Assembly: GCA_950295325.1 (NCBI GenBank) | Contig: OX485806.1 | Coordinates: forward strand, 39,988,001-40,052,000 | DNA: 64,000 nt | Source of the DNA: Polytrichum commune | Taxonomy: Eukaryota; Streptophyta; Polytrichopsida; Polytrichales; Polytrichaceae | Reading direction: 5' to 3' | Shown: piece after piece, positions 36,117 to 47,119 of the stretch | How positions within the stretch are numbered: the stretch's first letter is position 1 | How the letters are laid out: each line of letters begins with the position of its first letter | The notes under the pieces: generated by a model | The model's database searches: none | Seen by the model: the letters and a program-made list of their open reading frames with translations, nothing else | Told to the model about the DNA's origin: nothing | Made by a program: the position numbers and the translations under genes

Positions 36117-36872
36117 CTACAGGGATGCTAGATCCCTCCTGACTCGTATCATGCTGGGACAGAGCTTGCCCAGCATCACGGTCCAATCCTCGATCTTATT
36201 GCTGACAACTTTTCCAAAGCTGATAAAATGGTTCCTGCAAGCATAAGGGCAAACATAAATGTCCAAAAACCACGGGAAGCATAAGCTGTAAACTGAAAGA
36301 TATTCAACTGCCTTGCCATGTGCAGAACACTATCCCAAACACGCCTCAGATTCAGTGCAACTTAATTACAACAGTGGCAAAGGAAAAGACAAGGCTACTC
36401 AATGTTATACAACAATCCATGCTCTGGAATCTCTGGATAAAAATAAATTTCCTTGGTAATGCCTGACCTTCAGGCCTGACTTAGCGACTTCAATTTAGAA
36501 AGTCCAGGATTTATGGTCAACTCTTTATTATGTACAAGAAGGTGTGAACAGAGACACCAAATAGGGTGAAGAGTTTCCTCATTGAGTGTTGCAAAGCCTC
36601 AAGCTCACACACTAGTTAAGACAACAATACAGAAATTGGAATTTGGGAAAGCAAGTGACCAGGATTTGATCTTGCGGATGTAATCAAAGTCGCAACATAC
36701 AATGTGGCCAACACAGGTTGAATCCAGATGGTAACAGATGTTTAGGGCTGTTCAAAACTTGTCGAGAGAGAAACCCAAAAAGAGACACCACAAATGTTAT
36801 GAAAAAAGTGATGAAGAGTTGAATTGACCAATTCACAGGCTCAGAGGAAGGGGCTAGACCTAAATTTTCCAT
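36117..36872 (-). other. Possible small membrane-protein ORF and candidate terminal exon downstream of NDUFA6
   Basis: Eight bases past the NDUFA6 stop, an ATG at 36872 opens a 62-codon frame (to 36684): MENLGLAPSSEP followed by a hydrophobic span WSIQLFITFFITFVVSLFGF, consistent with one membrane helix. Farther on, a good acceptor (CTTATGCTTGCAG, exon start 36234) precedes a segment readable as TILSALEKLSAIRSRIGP or, in another frame, HFISFGKVVSNKIEDWTVML. It could be a separate gene, an alternative 3' end of NDUFA6, or chance frames in a long 3' UTR. No family is recognised. Confidence 0.3.
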
Positions 36873-36879
36873 GTTCAGT

Positions 36880-37435
36880 TCAGTAGTTGCCTCTGTAGAA
36901 AGTCTTCAGAAAGTCGGACTCTCCATGGAATGTCTCTCCAAGCTTGTGAACGTCCCCGGTAAGACCGTCCCTTCCAATAATATATTGTGAGAGAAGATGG
37001 TGCCGCTGCTTCGAATGGTCAATGCAATACTGCAGCTCCTCTTGCCCCTTGAATACCAACATATCGATGACCTGCAAATGCCAATCCCTACTCTCATAAA
37101 TAAACAAGCAGAATGAAGGGTAAGGAGAAGAAAGAAAACAAGATCCCTACGCAATGACATTCATTTGCACAAGCATCATTTTCCTCGGAAATTGGCATGA
37201 TTCACACCTTGGGATTGGTATTGTGTGCGTGTTTCCGGAATTCCGTGGCAATTTTGCGGCGGAGCTCCGACAAGGTGATGACTTCATACAGGTTGTAGCG
37301 GTCCATGATGGACGGCAGCGCCCGGCATGCTTCCCTGAAGAAATCGGTTGCTCGGTGGTGTGCTTCCTCCAGCGACTTGGAGCCACTGCCTGTCTTGGTG
37401 ACACGCAGGTTCTTAATGAGCGCAGCTGCCGCCAT
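36880..37435 (-). CDS. NDUFA6: NADH dehydrogenase (ubiquinone) 1 alpha subcomplex subunit 6 (B14, LYR family), two coding exons
   Basis: This is an accessory subunit of mitochondrial complex I. B14 is an LYR-motif protein that, in the known enzyme, binds the mitochondrial acyl carrier protein on the matrix arm. Coding exons are 37435-37208 and 37071-36880, joined across a GT-AG intron of 136 bp to give 139 residues, close to the plant family length. Family landmarks are SLEEAHHRATDFFREACRALP, HAHNTNPKVIDMLVFKGQEE, KQRHHLLSQYI and a C-terminal SDFLKTFYRG. The coding exons are intact. A non-coding first exon and a 1.25-kb leader intron precede the ATG (separate entries). The leader resembles that of RPS23, suggesting housekeeping expression. 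Confidence 0.9.
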
Positions 37436-37448
37436 GGCTGCCCTCCCT

Positions 37449-38699
37449 CTGTGATGTTATGCAAAAATTCTTTTAAGATTGCCAGCACTTGCTCAGTCTT
37501 AAAACAAGTATTTGTCTAGAAAATCTCCCAAGAGAACATCCTCAATATCAACAAAAAGCGGCCCAATAGGATGCTAGATGACCTCTATTTGGGTCGCTCT
37601 TGTGACTCTACTCCCTAAGACAACTATTTAAACCATGGCAGCAATCTGCTACAGAAAGTCTGAAACCCTAATTTGATAAGCTCCACCTACATCTTTGCAG
37701 AGCACTGCACAAGGGACAGAATTGTAGGCGAGTGCAGGGTGATTTTTGTCCAATGGTCATGATCTACAAATTTTACTTACTGCCTTGCACCTCGATCCTT
37801 AATAAGAGTGAAATGCAGATTGTCCTAGAAGTCGTCACTCATCAGAACTTCCCTCATGTTCAGCCTTCCACTTCTGGCTGTACACTGGTAGTATGAATTC
37901 CATGTATACCGGGACGAATTTCCACATAATAGAGCCAGAGTGCATGATGATGTATCAATGAATCGAAATTCAAAAACTTGCATCAACCGCAAAATTTACA
38001 GCAACAATTGACAATTAACGAAAGATATAGATTTCACTGGATTTAGCCACAGAACAGGAACAGCGGCATAAAACCATCAATCAGCTAACAAAATGACCTA
38101 AGGAAAATGGCCGGTATCTGATGCACAACACAAAACCCTAAACCAAAGCATCATCCGGTGGTATCGAAGACTTGATAGCTTTGTGTTGTGCCTCGTCTTG
38201 TCGCAAAAGGAATGTAAAATGGCTCTCCAAAGCCACCAACCTTTAACAGACCCTGACAATGAAACCCTCAAACCCTAAGTCTCCATAAATGATCCAAAGA
38301 TGATCAAGATAATGTTGGCTAAGGTGCTACACATATTAAAGAGTTGTTAGAATTGTGTTGTGCCTCCTTTGGAGGCAAAGTAAAGTGTGGAATGGCTCTC
38401 AAAAGCCACCACCGGTATCAACCCGTATGCCTCCACAAATGGATCACTAGATGGTGCGGCAATGTTGAGCAAATTTGGTGCACATAGTAAAGAATTATAA
38501 GCTTTGCGCTGTACCTCCCTCCTTTTGTGGCAAGGGAAGTGTGAGATTGCTCTCCAAAGCCACCAATGGTATCAAACCCTAAGCCTCCACAAATGCATCA
38601 AAAAATGGTGCGGCGATGTTAAACAAATCCGGTACAAATGTTGAAGATTTGTGAGGTTTGCATAGCACGATTTGAGGGTGAGAGGAAAGCGTAACTTAC
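37449..38699 (-). other. NDUFA6 leader intron, homologous to RPS23 intron 1
   Basis: The inferred donor is CCAG|GTAAGT (exon end 38700) and the acceptor ATCACAG (AG at 37450-37449), 13 bases before the ATG. From about 37459 to the donor, the intron aligns with RPS23 intron 1 from about 15313. Shared blocks include TGACCTCTATTT, GCACTGCACAAGGGACAGAA, AGCTCCACCTACA and CCACTTCTGG. The part at 38108-38665 has about four of the same ~165-bp telo-box repeats. No coding sequence is visible inside. Confidence 0.8.
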
Positions 38700-38830
38700 C
38701 TGGCGGTAGCGGGGGCGGAGAGAAAGGGCTTGCGATGGTGCGCCTGCTGCAGCAACTGCAAAGTTGGGCGTCGCAAAGCGAGAGAGCCAAAACATAAAAT
38801 GGTCACGGGCGTCGCCAAAGAGAGAGCACT
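38700..38830 (-). promoter_or_regulatory. NDUFA6 non-coding leader exon and proximal promoter (RPS23-derived)
   Basis: On the minus strand the block GCAGCAGGCGCACCATCGCA and the CT-rich GGCTCTCTCGCTTTGCGACG match the RPS23 leader. Where RPS23 reads CCGCCAGCCACCATGGGGTACGC, this copy reads CCGCCAG directly followed by GTAAGTTACGC. The RPS23 start codon is thus missing and the donor is consensus. The GGGCGTCGC(C)AAAGAGAGAGC motif occurs twice (about 38767-38789 and 38807-38828, plus strand). Confidence 0.7.
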
Positions 38831-41574
38831 TTCATGTCGCAATCTCCAACGTGGGATTCAACATTAAACACAACTTGGTAGTGCAACACTTACAAACATG
38901 AATACATCATCCTCATCCAAACATGGCAATTACATTCATTATTTCTCAATAAAATTGTCCAAATGATGACTTTGGCATACATAGCATTTCTCAACACTAG
39001 GATGTTGCACCGTGGGGCCGGGAATTTTGAGACCTTATTGCTCTTTGATGTTGGGGTTGGCTTGCAAAATGAACAATACTCAGCCTGAGTATTGTTCATT
39101 CTGACACATTAAACCAACATTTGATATAAGGTAGAGGTTGCTAAAACCAGGCACTCTACTACTATTCATATCCACATTGTTCAACCATGGCCTACGGTTT
39201 TTGAGGTTCGTGATGGAGGAGTATGATAAGAGGTGAACCTCTTTATTCCAAATGACCATTGTTAGTATTATGTTTATCCGATCAATTACGTCCATATATG
39301 GAAACGCAAAACACGAGGTATCACCTTGCAATTCTTATTATTGTAAAAGTTGCATATCTCCTATGGAAATTAACACAATGATCAAACGTACAACTATGAT
39401 TTATTATGGATATTTTAAACACTTATAGTGTAATACATAATATATATATTGCAAATATTATATTATTGCGGCACAAAAATGTGTGGCCAACCAACCAATA
39501 CTAAATTTCCACCTAAAACGATTTCAACTATTTATGTGAGTTGATGGCAGTAGTTGGTGTTATTGGTGACATTTACATTTGTTAAATCTAGTTTAGGTGT
39601 TGAAAATAAATTTTTATGATAAATATATGACCATATTTATAATTGCCAAGTTGTAATAGATAGAAAAAAATATTAAATATGCTTCTAGATATGTCCAATT
39701 TAATTTATGTTGTTAGAATGCTACACATGTCTGTTATTTATCAACTTGCTTTGGTAGATGACCTCTTCAACGTTTCCTTGAAAACAAATGTTTTTTCCCT
39801 CATCTAACAAGCAACCTTCATTAACTATTATTATCATGGTTAATGATTTCTCATCATAATCATTATCGTTTCAAAACATGTATTGTCATTGTAAAGACGG
39901 CGGATATGCACATGTCAAGAATGTTTCTCCTACAATCGCATATTCAATTTCAGAGGATCTTTTGGACCATGGTTAGCACCTGTCATGGAAATATTGGACC
40001 GTCGCCTACATAGGATGTCCAATCATCAAATATAAAAAATGTTACGGTTGAAAGAAAAAAGATCATGATTGAAGATAGGTACAAAACAATACTTGTATAT
40101 AGTGAGAATGTCTAACCTCCACAAGGATATTGCTTAATTAGTTTGAACCCTTTAATTTATTGTATTCCGATTCATGTGGTTGTTAGTCATATACATGTCC
40201 TTTGTATATCACCAATTCTTCTTAAATTTATGCCCCCCTATGAGTTAATATGTATGGACAATTGTGTATTGTAATTTGTTGTCGTTGGATGGTTGTGAAG
40301 CGACTCCAAGGTAATTATTAGGCACATATCACATTGTTTGTAGCCAAGAACGACAAAATCAATATTTTGCACACCCAATGGCGGGATGCCTTGGGACTAA
40401 CCAGACATATAGCAACCAATACCAACAAGTGAAAGAAGAACTTCAAATTCTAAATTAGTGCACCATGGGTGACAATTTCCAAGGTAACATGTTGAGGTCA
40501 ACTTTAACCCTCGGTCTTAGACAATGTAACGTGTTGCTGATTGGTTACATGGACATCATTACTATCAAAATTAGACTTCTCACAATTTCAAACTTTTGAA
40601 GGTGGACATACGCATGTTATCATTGGAGTTTAGATTCATGTTGGTAATCTTGAGGTGGTGTATCCTCTTCAAGGTATACTTTATAATCTTCTAAGCTTCC
40701 ACTATTGTATTTTATAAGCTTATCTTCTCCAAAATTCTTAGTAATAATGTCCCATGATTATAGAATGAACTAGAATTATAATTATTTAATTATCTCTACA
40801 TGTAATGTGAAGGTTAAGCAATTCCTCATTTTATTATTAGGTATGTTCAAAACAATATATTAGAATCCACGTGGGTTAATGTTCAAAGATCACAAGATTA
40901 TGTTCTTCTAAATTCTAATGTCATGGTTAAGTGTCCTTACAATGTTAGGTATTTGTGAACCATCCAAATGATCCACAAGCCATGATAAAACAATTACTGT
41001 GGTATTCGGTGATTTTTCTATACTCCTAATATTTAGTCTATGTGTTTTGTCAAGTTTGACTTATCAGAGTATTTTAGTACAATATTTAGTAGTCACTTAG
41101 ATGTTTCAACATGAGTTTGAATGTTCGCGTGAATTGCGTTAGTCAATGAATTTTTGATGGTCATTTTTGGTTTTTTGCATATTTTTGTGTGGTTTGGGTT
41201 TTACAATTCGAGATGTTATGTGGTTATACTCAACGATGATTAGAGTGGCAAATTAATAAGTGGTAGAAATTAGGGCACTTTTAGACTTTGGAGTAGATCT
41301 AGAATAGACCTAGAGTTATCTGAGGTTTGAGTTAGGATCACACAAACTAGAGGAGAGAGTTGGATGAATGTGTTTGGCACATAAAGTTGTGGATGGATGA
41401 AGTTGTGTGGAGAGGATTCAAATCCTTTATAATGTTGCTTTTTGGCAAGGTTTGGTAGTTGGTAGGAGGGCAAAGCCTTGGGCTTATGGGGAGTGTGTGA
41501 GAAGGTAGAGTTAGGCAATTTTATGATTAGATTAGGTTTTGAAGATTAAGGAAGTGAGATTTGCTAAGGGTGTG
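38831..41574. other. Gene-free AT-rich stretch with one strong hairpin
   Basis: At 39068-39100 AATGAACAATACTCAG and its exact reverse complement flank a single base. Weaker pairing continues outward on both sides (for example ATGTTGG/CCAACAT), so about 38.9-39.3 kb may be an old foldback element. The rest is featureless. Confidence 0.5.
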
Positions 41575-41765
41575 AGGGCAAACATCACGGTCAAAACACC
41601 ACGAGAAGGGTGTTCAACACGATGAGGACAAACATCGCGATCATGATGGGTGAGGGCGAACATCATGATCAAGACGAACACCGTGGTGAGGGCAAACATA
41701 ACGATTACGATGAACACCACGGTGAGGGCAATCACCACGATCAAGACAAACACCATGGCGACGTT
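41575..41765 (+). repeat. ~36-bp minisatellite, about five units
   Basis: Units of the type GAGGGCAAACATNACGAT(C/T)A followed by (A/G)GACGAACACCACGGT repeat with small variants. One frame (41610-41813) reads them as a His/Asp/Glu-rich repeat (GEGxHHDQDxHHG), but a stop lies just upstream and no gene context is seen, so coding is doubtful. Confidence 0.7.
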
Positions 41766-41814
41766 AGCGAAGAAGCTAGGGGAAATTTTGTCCCTCTCCA
41801 CGTGACATTATAGA

Positions 41815-44800
41815 GGGTTGACATGGGAATATTAAAGAAGGAGGGTTCGTCCACCTCTCCCTCTTTCAATTCTTGGCAACTGGGGAGGTGAACATTGTTT
41901 CTTGTTACTTTGAGCGTGTTGTATGGATTCTTTTGTAGTTAGATTGCGATTTTAATTGCCCTTTCTTGATATCTCACAACGTTTTCTTCACTTCATTGAT
42001 TTTTTGTACAATTGTTAGAGTGGTTGGTTTGTACTTGGAAACTGAAAATCCCCGTGTATGGTATAGTGCGGCAGCGTTGCCAAATTTGCACCGAGCTTCA
42101 CTTCCAATTGATGTAGGTTTACTTTCAATTGGTAAGTGTAGGTGTAATCAAAATTAGGGTTATGGGCACGACGCGGAAGCGTTGTTTAAACCCTTCAAAA
42201 AATTACAAATCCAATTGCATTGCATGGCCAAGGTGTAATTGATGTTTGACCCATTATTAATATTGGGTATTAATTTGGTGTTAGTTGGTGAAATTGGAAT
42301 GTGGGAGCAACCATTCCACACCATCTTGTATGTTCTTCTTTTGGTAAAAGGGTGCAAATTTCCCCTTTTTAATGATTATTTGACCATGTGGACCATGGAT
42401 TAGGTACCCAAGTTACCTAAGGCAATTATGGTTGAAATTATGGAGTATTTTTCATTTATTGTATGTTTGCGAACCATCTAAGTCTACTGCCATCTTTTGA
42501 GAGGGGCCTGCTTGGCCCCTTGATCAACCATTGGAGCATTTTATTAGCCCTGTTAGCCACAAAATCCCCTTTGTTATTCATGCAATTCATTACATTGTAA
42601 GAAGTTTATTGCTTGGAGATAACTAGACAACAACCCCCTTGGTCCGACTATTATGATGCTTTGACTGCCTGTGCGGTCAAATACTCATATAATTTGATGC
42701 GTCTACTGGGAGGGTTGTTGTTTATTTTCTCACATGTGGTCAAGTGTTTCTTGTCAATTGCAAATTCGGAACTTGGAGCTGCTAGAAATGGAAAATTTGT
42801 GTTTGTATTTTATTTTCCTTGCACACAATGGGGGGTTGTCGGTGTGGGTTGTAATTTGTGAGTAGTCCACTAAACATTATGTTCGGTGAACGGCAAGGAA
42901 ATAATCCATCATTGTAGGGTGGACTCCTTGAGTGTGCTTTTAGTTGCTTTTATTTATTAATTGTGGGTAAGGTCGGGTTGATCATTGGCGGGACCATGTA
43001 TGTTGTTTGAAATCAAGGGAATTGATAGTGATGCACCAACAACCTTGCGCTTGTACCTTTGAGAGCTTGCACTTGTAGGTTGAACTCATAGGTTGTCCAT
43101 CTCCCGTCCCATCACGTCTTTTGTATTCTATTTCATGTTTATTTATGAAGTTTAAAAAAAAATGTTTATGTGTTAATCGTTGACCTTGTAGATGATGTAA
43201 GCAATGGGCTAACTAAAATTAGGTAGGTGAAACCACCATCTAGAGACCGGAACAGGGTCTCTAGGGGGCTTCAACCCTAGGTTGTGCACCCCCAAAGGTG
43301 ATTGTGGATATTTCATTCTTTGTATCACCTAATAGTAAATTCTTAGTGGTTAATTTTTACCAATAGAAAATGTATCCTTCTCTTGTCTTTTTTTGCTTTC
43401 AATGCTTGAATTTATTTTCTTAGGATCATTTTCAAGGATTTCAAACCCCAAAAACACATAAAAATGACTAACAAAATTGCTCATTCCTTGTTCTAACACC
43501 CTTAGCACTTGTGGTCCAACGAGTAGGGAGTTTTAAGATTGACAAACGACGGTTGAGGTCACATGAAGATCTTAAGACTTGACATTCCATCGCAAGTGGG
43601 AGGTGAGGGTGTGTGGGTTTGCTCCGACCTTGTATTGTGGGGCATTCCTCAGTTTGGTGATGATCTCATCTCCTTGTGCTTACCAGATAATCAAGCACTG
43701 CACATGTAAGTGTACAATTGTTCCCCACTTTGGAAATACACCTACGGTAATTTAGGTGGGGGAGGACCATCGGCTAATGGCCACACATGGGTATAAGGCT
43801 AGTATCAAGTTATTTTCTTTTCGTACATGCGTCTGTGAGGAGACCAACAAGTTTTGCACGTGTAGTAGACTTGCCGCACCACCACCTCAAATTTTGTGAA
43901 TGATCGTATTTTGCGGTTTAAGGTGTCATCATAAAAAAACCGATCATCATGACCATGTGATCTTGATAATGAAATCTTTTCAGAATAACTAATGGTTATC
44001 ACTCGATCCGAGAGATTATGCCATGGATCATCACCCCTTACTACTCTAACTTCGAGTATGAAAAAACCCTAAAAACTCATGATTAATTCACATTTCATAG
44101 ATTACGATTTCATTAGTTTAGACATTTCAGTTATGCCGCCCACGATAGTTAACTTGGTGGATACGATGATGGCTCCCATGGGAACTACCGATTTGAATGC
44201 TTTTAGGCCTAGCCCCAATATTGATGTTTATTGACATTTTTAAGTTTTTTGGAATGAATCACGACGACTTGTTAAGTCACATAGAGCAAGAAAACATATT
44301 AGTTGGTTCGATTTCTACTATGTTGAACAACCAAACTTACGAATAATATCCTTCGTATCGTTTTGAGATTTTTGACAATTCATCAATGTAATTTAGGCAT
44401 TAAAACTAGGCAACAAAATGCTTTAATAGCTCATGCAGTAATGCGACATTGACATGTTAAAGTCAAATTTATTTATTTATCTTATTAACGTTGGGAAAAT
44501 TCATTTGCGATTATAATATTAATATATAAGTAATAGTGGTGAAGTATATAAGATATCAACGTTAAAATTTTGATTCTTATGACATGATGACTTAATGCAA
44601 AATTCAAACTTTAAACTTTAAAATCTAGATCCATAAACTTTGAAATTCAATCAAGGTGTCTCACCATCTCTTAAGAATTTATGAATACGGATAGCTATAA
44701 ATACCATACTCACCAAAATGTATTCGTAACATAGCTCATTTCATAGACCATGAACAATTAATGTTCATTATGATATTCTTTATTAAATATGCATTGCATG

Positions 44801-46242
44801 AATGTTTGCTCCAGGCCTCTCAAAAAATTTATAAAAAAATTTCTCTCGGATAATTAAGATGACTTACCGCTCGTGACAACAACATCAAAATGCAAATAGA
44901 TCTCTTGTGAACTCCAACAATTGGGCTTTGGGTTATTCCATTCGTGGACTAACATTTCTTGAAGGTTGCGCAAATAGTGCAATATTGTTTATTTTCACTG
45001 AAAATTGAAAATTCTCAATAAAAAAATTCCACATTGTAAATTATAAGGGCAACTACATAATATCATAATTTTTTGAAAATATTCAGAATGTCATAATTTT
45101 TTTAAGAATATTCAAAGAACTAAGAGTAAATCACTTCCTAAAATTTCAACTAATTTCATTTAGATATTTTCAATGGTAATTAGTTAATACTTAATTTTAT
45201 GTAAAATTTCAATATCAAACGTCAAAATAATCCCATCTTTGAGTTTTAAATTAGTTTGAAGTTTTTACGAGAATTTTAGAATATTTTTTTGATTAAATTG
45301 AAAATCTAATTTTCGTAGTCTTTCTAAAGATTATGTAGAATTAAAATTTGACAATAATGTTTTTAATAAAAGCAAAGGTTTCCTCTAAAAAAATTAATCT
45401 TTTGATCAGTTTTTTCAAAATTTCCACTTAAAATTGACTAATGATATTCTAAGTTTTTTTTAAATGACTAAATATTTAATTATTACATATAATTAAATAT
45501 TAGTATTTTTTGGTTCACCAAATAAATTTGATCCTAAAATTTCATGGTGGATCAATTTACTTTAAAATTTGTAATTAAAAATATATTAAAAGTTAGATTT
45601 TTGTTACATGAAATAATAATGTTAGAGTATTTTTTAAATGGTGATGATTTTTTGATATAACAATGATATTGGTGGTTATTTAGAATAAGCTTAAAGAATA
45701 TACAAAACTCTTATTTTTAAAGGTATGTGATGATGCAACTAATTAAAAAATAAACATATTGTTTTTTAACATATTATTTGGTCTATTATTATATTTTGAA
45801 TATAAATATAAATATTTAAGACAAAATTATGTATTATTAAAAGAAAATTTTATAGAGATAATATATAACTAACATATTTTTGAAATGATAATGAAGCCCT
45901 TGTGTGGACCTTCACGGCATTCTCAAGCCACATGGCCCGCTTTGTCACATTTAAATGTTTTTTTTAACAATTGTGTCTTTCGTATTAATCCACTTCGGTC
46001 ACTCGATTTGACTTATTGGTGTGATCGGCTCTCCCTTAACCTCCTTCGTTTCGAGCTTCAAATTTCCGCTTCGGAAACTTGTGTGTTCTCCTTTGAAGGT
46101 ATTTTTGAAAGATCGCTTAATGCTTAGATATTTAGGGCGGCCAAACTTCCTTGTGACTTCCAAACGCATTAATACATCGAGTAATTTCATCATGATCGTC
46201 TTTTACACCTCCAAACATTACACCGAACTGACTCGTTTAAGC
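41815..46242. other. Gene-free AT-rich stretch
   Basis: No recognisable gene. Open frames such as 42613-42861 are short and match nothing known to me. From about 44.4 kb the DNA becomes extremely AT-rich. Confidence 0.4.
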
Positions 46243-46890
46243 TCACAAAAAAACACGTCCATCATTCCTAATTGCAGATTTTTTTTGGAATTTAGGGTCT
46301 TTTTGTTCGGCCACGCCATGTATACAATACATCCAAATTGAATATGATATGAAAAAATTATTAAAGAAAGAAGATAGCTGCCTAATACAGGTTCCAAGTA
46401 ACATTTCCTTTATATTCTCAGTCATGTCGGTCTCACCAATGTATGGTGGATTGACAACAACATTCTCACACATGATTGATTTGACGCAACAGTAAAATGG
46501 ACAAATGGAGATAACCTTATCTTTGATTTTAATAATTTTTAATTTTTCATCATTAGATGTTAACCCTTCACCTGTGTTACACAAAAAATCTTCTACTTCT
46601 TTGAATTTTTTTTTCACATACCTCATCTTGGACATTACTTGTTCAGAGGTTTTCTTCGTATGTAACGTGTCCAGGAGGTTAGAAATGGTAACAATTACTG
46701 CTTTCTTGGTGAGCCTTGAGGTCCGTGTTGCTCCACTTGCATTCATGAACCATGCCCCCTTCCACATCTTGTAGTTGTCTGACAACTCCAACCACTCAAA
46801 CAACTGTTCTTCCGTGCTTTCGGTTCACGTCTCGTACACTGTCTTCTGAGCTGCCACATCTTCATTCCCCATTCTTCATTCTCGGAAAGA
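46243..46890 (-). pseudogene. Myb/SANT-like (Myb_DNA-bind_3 type) protein remnant
   Basis: A 186-codon frame starts at the methionine at 46803 and continues upstream in frame as GNEDVAAQKTVYET-stop-TESTEEQLFEW, where TGA (46827-46825) sits where a tryptophan would fit. The domain shows a W-x-G-x-W/F block, then SKMRYVKKKFKEVEDFL, NTGEGL, and a KDKVISICPF-type end, the pattern of trihelix/Myb-SANT-like domains found in PIF/Harbinger partner proteins and some plant regulators. The DNA has a more balanced composition than its very AT-rich flanks. Probably a decayed transposon-associated gene; no transposase is seen next to it. Confidence 0.45.
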
Positions 46891-47029
46891 GAAGATAGTT
46901 GTGCACAGAATGCATATAAAATATACTCAAATCGAATAAGATATGTGAAAGCTATTGAAGAAAAAAAGTAGTTGGGTTTAGGTGCAACTTTATATTTTTC
47001 AATATGTATTTTTTAGAAATGTTATTGAC

Positions 47030-47119
47030 AAATTTTTAAGTGCATTAAATTCGCATTGGAAAGATGTTATATGCATTATGTGCGTCTTTTCAATGCGAAT
47101 CTAATGCACTTTAAAATTT
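47030..47119. repeat. ~90-bp hairpin with ~37-bp arms
   Basis: AAGTGCATTAAATTCGCATT and AATGCGAATCTAATGCACTT pair around a ~14-nt loop, with only one or two mismatches, and flanking AAATTT extends the stem. Size and pairing are in the range of a plant small-RNA precursor or a tiny MITE. Confidence 0.75.
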
